Shown here one piece after another: positions 5,616 through 6,535 of a stretch of 6,535 nucleotides of DNA. Within the stretch, counting starts at the first letter, position 1. Each line of letters begins with the position of its first letter. The notes beneath the pieces are model-generated. The model saw nothing but the letters and a program-made list of their open reading frames with translations, searched no databases and was not told where the DNA came from. The translations under genes and the position numbers were made by a program. Source of the DNA: Actinomycetota bacterium (GTDB lineage: Bacteria; Actinomycetota; Acidimicrobiia; Acidimicrobiales; Ilumatobacteraceae); NCBI GenBank assembly GCA_005787025.1, contig SYCH01000164.1:1-6535 (forward strand). The letters run 5' to 3'.

Positions 5616-6297
5616 CGGGGATCAGTCGGTAACCGAGTCCGCGCACGGTGAGAATGATGCGGGGGTCGTCGGGCTGATCCTCGATCTTCACGCGCAAGCG
5701 GCGCACGTGAGCGTCGACCAAACGACTGTCTCCCAGGTAGTCGTAGCCCCACACTCGCTCGAGTAATTGGTCGCGCGACAACACCACGTTCGGATGGTCG
5801 GCGAATTCACACAACAAATTGAATTCGGTCTTGGTCAGGGCCAATTCCCGACCGGCCTTGAAGACCAGACCTTGCTCCCGCCGAAGATCGACGTCGCCGA
5901 ACGTCTCCGACGTCGGGGCGACCACGGTTCCCTGCAATTGAACGCGCCTCAGATGGGCCCGAACCCGTGCCGCCAACTCCTTGGGCACCACCGGCTTGGT
6001 GACGTAATCATCCGCTCCCGCCTCCAAGCCCGACACCATGTCCGAGGTGTTCGTTTCGGCCGTCACCATGACGATGGGGACGATGCTCATGGCCCGTATC
6101 GCACGACACACCTCGAATCCCGAGATGTCGGGCAAGCGCAAGTCGAGCAGAACCAGATCGGGCTCGCTCTGATGGAAGGCGGCCAGACCCGAGGCCCCGT
6201 CGGCGGCCTCTCGCACCGCGTATCCCTCGTCTTCGAGGGCCAGACGCAGGGCCAAACGGATCTGGTCGTCGTCCTCGATGAAGAGCAGGGTGTGCAC
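5611..6297 (-). CDS. OmpR/PhoB-family response regulator, MtrA/PrrA-like
   Basis: A two-component DNA-binding regulator of 228 residues. The receiver domain (about 3-118) has the acidic pair at D9/D10, the phospho-acceptor D52 in L-L-D-L-R-L-P-D, the switch T79 and K101 in Y-V-T-K-P. The C-terminal winged helix (about 132-226) has the usual L-T-x-T-E-F-x-L-L opening, R-D-Q-L-L-E-R-V-W-G, a recognition helix with S-R-L-V-D-A-H-V-R-R-L-R and the T-V-R-G-L-G-Y-R hairpin. The closest look is to actinobacterial MtrA/PrrA/RegX3 regulators, but one regulon cannot be assigned from sequence. The GTG at 6297 is chosen because it begins the receiver domain directly; an upstream GTG at 6363 would add an unlikely 22-residue Cys-containing extension. 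No histidine kinase gene is next to it downstream, so the partner is elsewhere or beyond the right edge. Confidence 0.93.
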   Translation of the reverse strand: MHTLLFIEDDDQIRLALRLALEDEGYAVREAADGASGLAAFHQSEPDLVLLDLRLPDISGFEVCRAIRAMSIVPIVMVTAETNTSDMVSGLEAGADDYVTKPVVPKELAARVRAHLRRVQLQGTVVAPTSETFGDVDLRREQGLVFKAGRELALTKTEFNLLCEFADHPNVVLSRDQLLERVWGYDYLGDSRLVDAHVRRLRVKIEDQPDDPRIILTVRGLGYRLIPG

Positions 6298-6303
6298 CCC
6301 CCG

Positions 6304-6309
6304 ATTCTC
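6304..6309 (-). promoter_or_regulatory. Possible -10 element of the response regulator gene
   Basis: On the minus strand GAGAAT lies exactly 6 nt before the GTG at 6297. It has the A and final T of TANNNT but not the first T. The CGGGGG between them touches the GTG and is too close to be a normal ribosome site. A leaderless start is possible but weaker here than at uppS and the helicase. Confidence 0.3.
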
Positions 6310-6333
6310 ACCGATGGGTAACCCCAACGGGGA

Positions 6334-6344
6334 TTTGTTACAAA
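6334..6344. repeat. AT-rich palindrome upstream of the response regulator
   Basis: TTTGTTACAAA is a perfect 5-bp inverted repeat around one central base, in otherwise GC-rich DNA. It lies about 40 nt upstream of the regulator's GTG, where an activator or autoregulatory site would be expected. It is followed by an A-run (plus strand). I cannot name the binding protein. Confidence 0.35.
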
Positions 6345-6466
6345 AAACGCACACAAGCCACACGGTCCTTTCACAGACGATCGGGAAACTGACTCCTGTT
6401 CACGCTGGTGCGGTGGGGGCCGTCCTCCCCCTGGTCCTCACCGCCCGGCGTGGCCGAAAACGGATC

Positions 6467-6501
6467 TCGCCCGGCTCGCTGGCCTCGCCCGAGCCGGGCG
6501 A
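6467..6501. repeat. Perfect 12-bp GC-rich inverted repeat
   Basis: TCGCCCGGCTCG (6467-6478) and CGAGCCGGGCGA (6490-6501) are exact inverted copies around an 11-nt loop. As RNA this is a very stable hairpin. Read on the minus strand it is followed a few bases later by TTTT (6457-6460), so it could be a terminator for a minus-strand gene ending near here. A T-tract directly at the stem is missing. A GC-rich coding repeat is the other explanation. Confidence 0.5.
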
Positions 6502-6535
6502 TTCGCTGTCCGAGGCGGTCTCCAGTGGGGCAGGA

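Larger units (their letters stand above)
6298..6535. other. Region upstream of the response regulator, right edge, coding status unclear
   Basis: No gene is assigned. The part next to the regulator holds its upstream region with the AT-rich palindrome. From about 6400 onward two frames stay open to the edge. On the minus strand a frame ends with TGA at 6402-6400 after at least 44 codons, rich in Ser/Gly/Glu and then Arg, without a recognised domain. On the plus strand a frame from GTG 6413 begins with a hydrophobic stretch (G-A-V-L-P-L-V-L-T-A) followed by basic residues. Both have about four-fifths G or C at third positions, so codon use does not decide between them. The large inverted repeat at 6467-6501 suggests part may be non-coding. 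Confidence 0.3.

Noticed and set aside
1..6535. CRISPR arrays, insertion sequences, rRNA or attachment sites
   Set aside because: No spaced direct repeats, transposase-like proteins, terminal inverted repeats or rRNA-like stretches were seen; almost all of the window is accounted for by conserved housekeeping genes.

Overview
The window is high-GC bacterial DNA with tightly packed housekeeping genes. GTG starts are common, and at least two genes have a TANNNT hexamer exactly 6 nt upstream of the GTG, which is the leaderless-gene layout common in Actinobacteria. A single-chain dimeric-type GlyRS, RecO and a cis-prenyltransferase lie side by side, as they do (in a different order) in mycobacteria. 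I infer an actinobacterium, possibly of a deep lineage such as Acidimicrobiia; that last step is a guess without a database search.

Layout. Positions 1-107 (minus) hold the first 35 codons of an ABM-fold monooxygenase-like protein, with its own RBS and probably its own promoter. A minus-strand operon runs from 2843 down to 174: a degenerate, shortened cis-prenyltransferase homologue (2283-2843), recO (1516-2286, ATGA overlap with the gene before it) and glyS (174-1484). Diverging from it on the plus strand is the catalytically intact prenyltransferase uppS (2920-3591), followed after 74 bp by a DinG/XPD-type Fe-S helicase (3666-5594). Converging on the helicase, with 16 bp between stops, is an OmpR-family response regulator (5611-6297, minus). 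The last ~240 bases contain the regulator's upstream region and a stretch of uncertain coding status with a perfect 12-bp inverted repeat.

The most interesting content is the divergent prenyltransferase pair. The plus-strand protein keeps the DGNGRW motif and the R-T-S-G-E / R-x-S diphosphate-binding residues. It has lost the C-terminal R-x-G tail and the conserved Glu that corresponds to E. coli UppS E213. The minus-strand protein is the mirror image: it has lost the catalytic Asp, most of the diphosphate-binding residues and about 50 residues of the middle, but keeps the Glu (A-Y-S-E-L) and ends in R-R-F-G-G. This is the division of labour known from the eukaryotic heteromeric enzyme (DHDDS catalytic subunit plus NgBR/Nus1 accessory subunit). 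The pair therefore probably forms a two-subunit bacterial polyprenyl diphosphate synthase, which would supply the lipid carrier for cell-wall synthesis.

The remaining genes are ordinary: translation (glyS), recombinational repair (recO), structured-DNA unwinding (the helicase) and two-component signalling without an adjacent kinase. I see no mobile element, CRISPR array, tRNA or rRNA.
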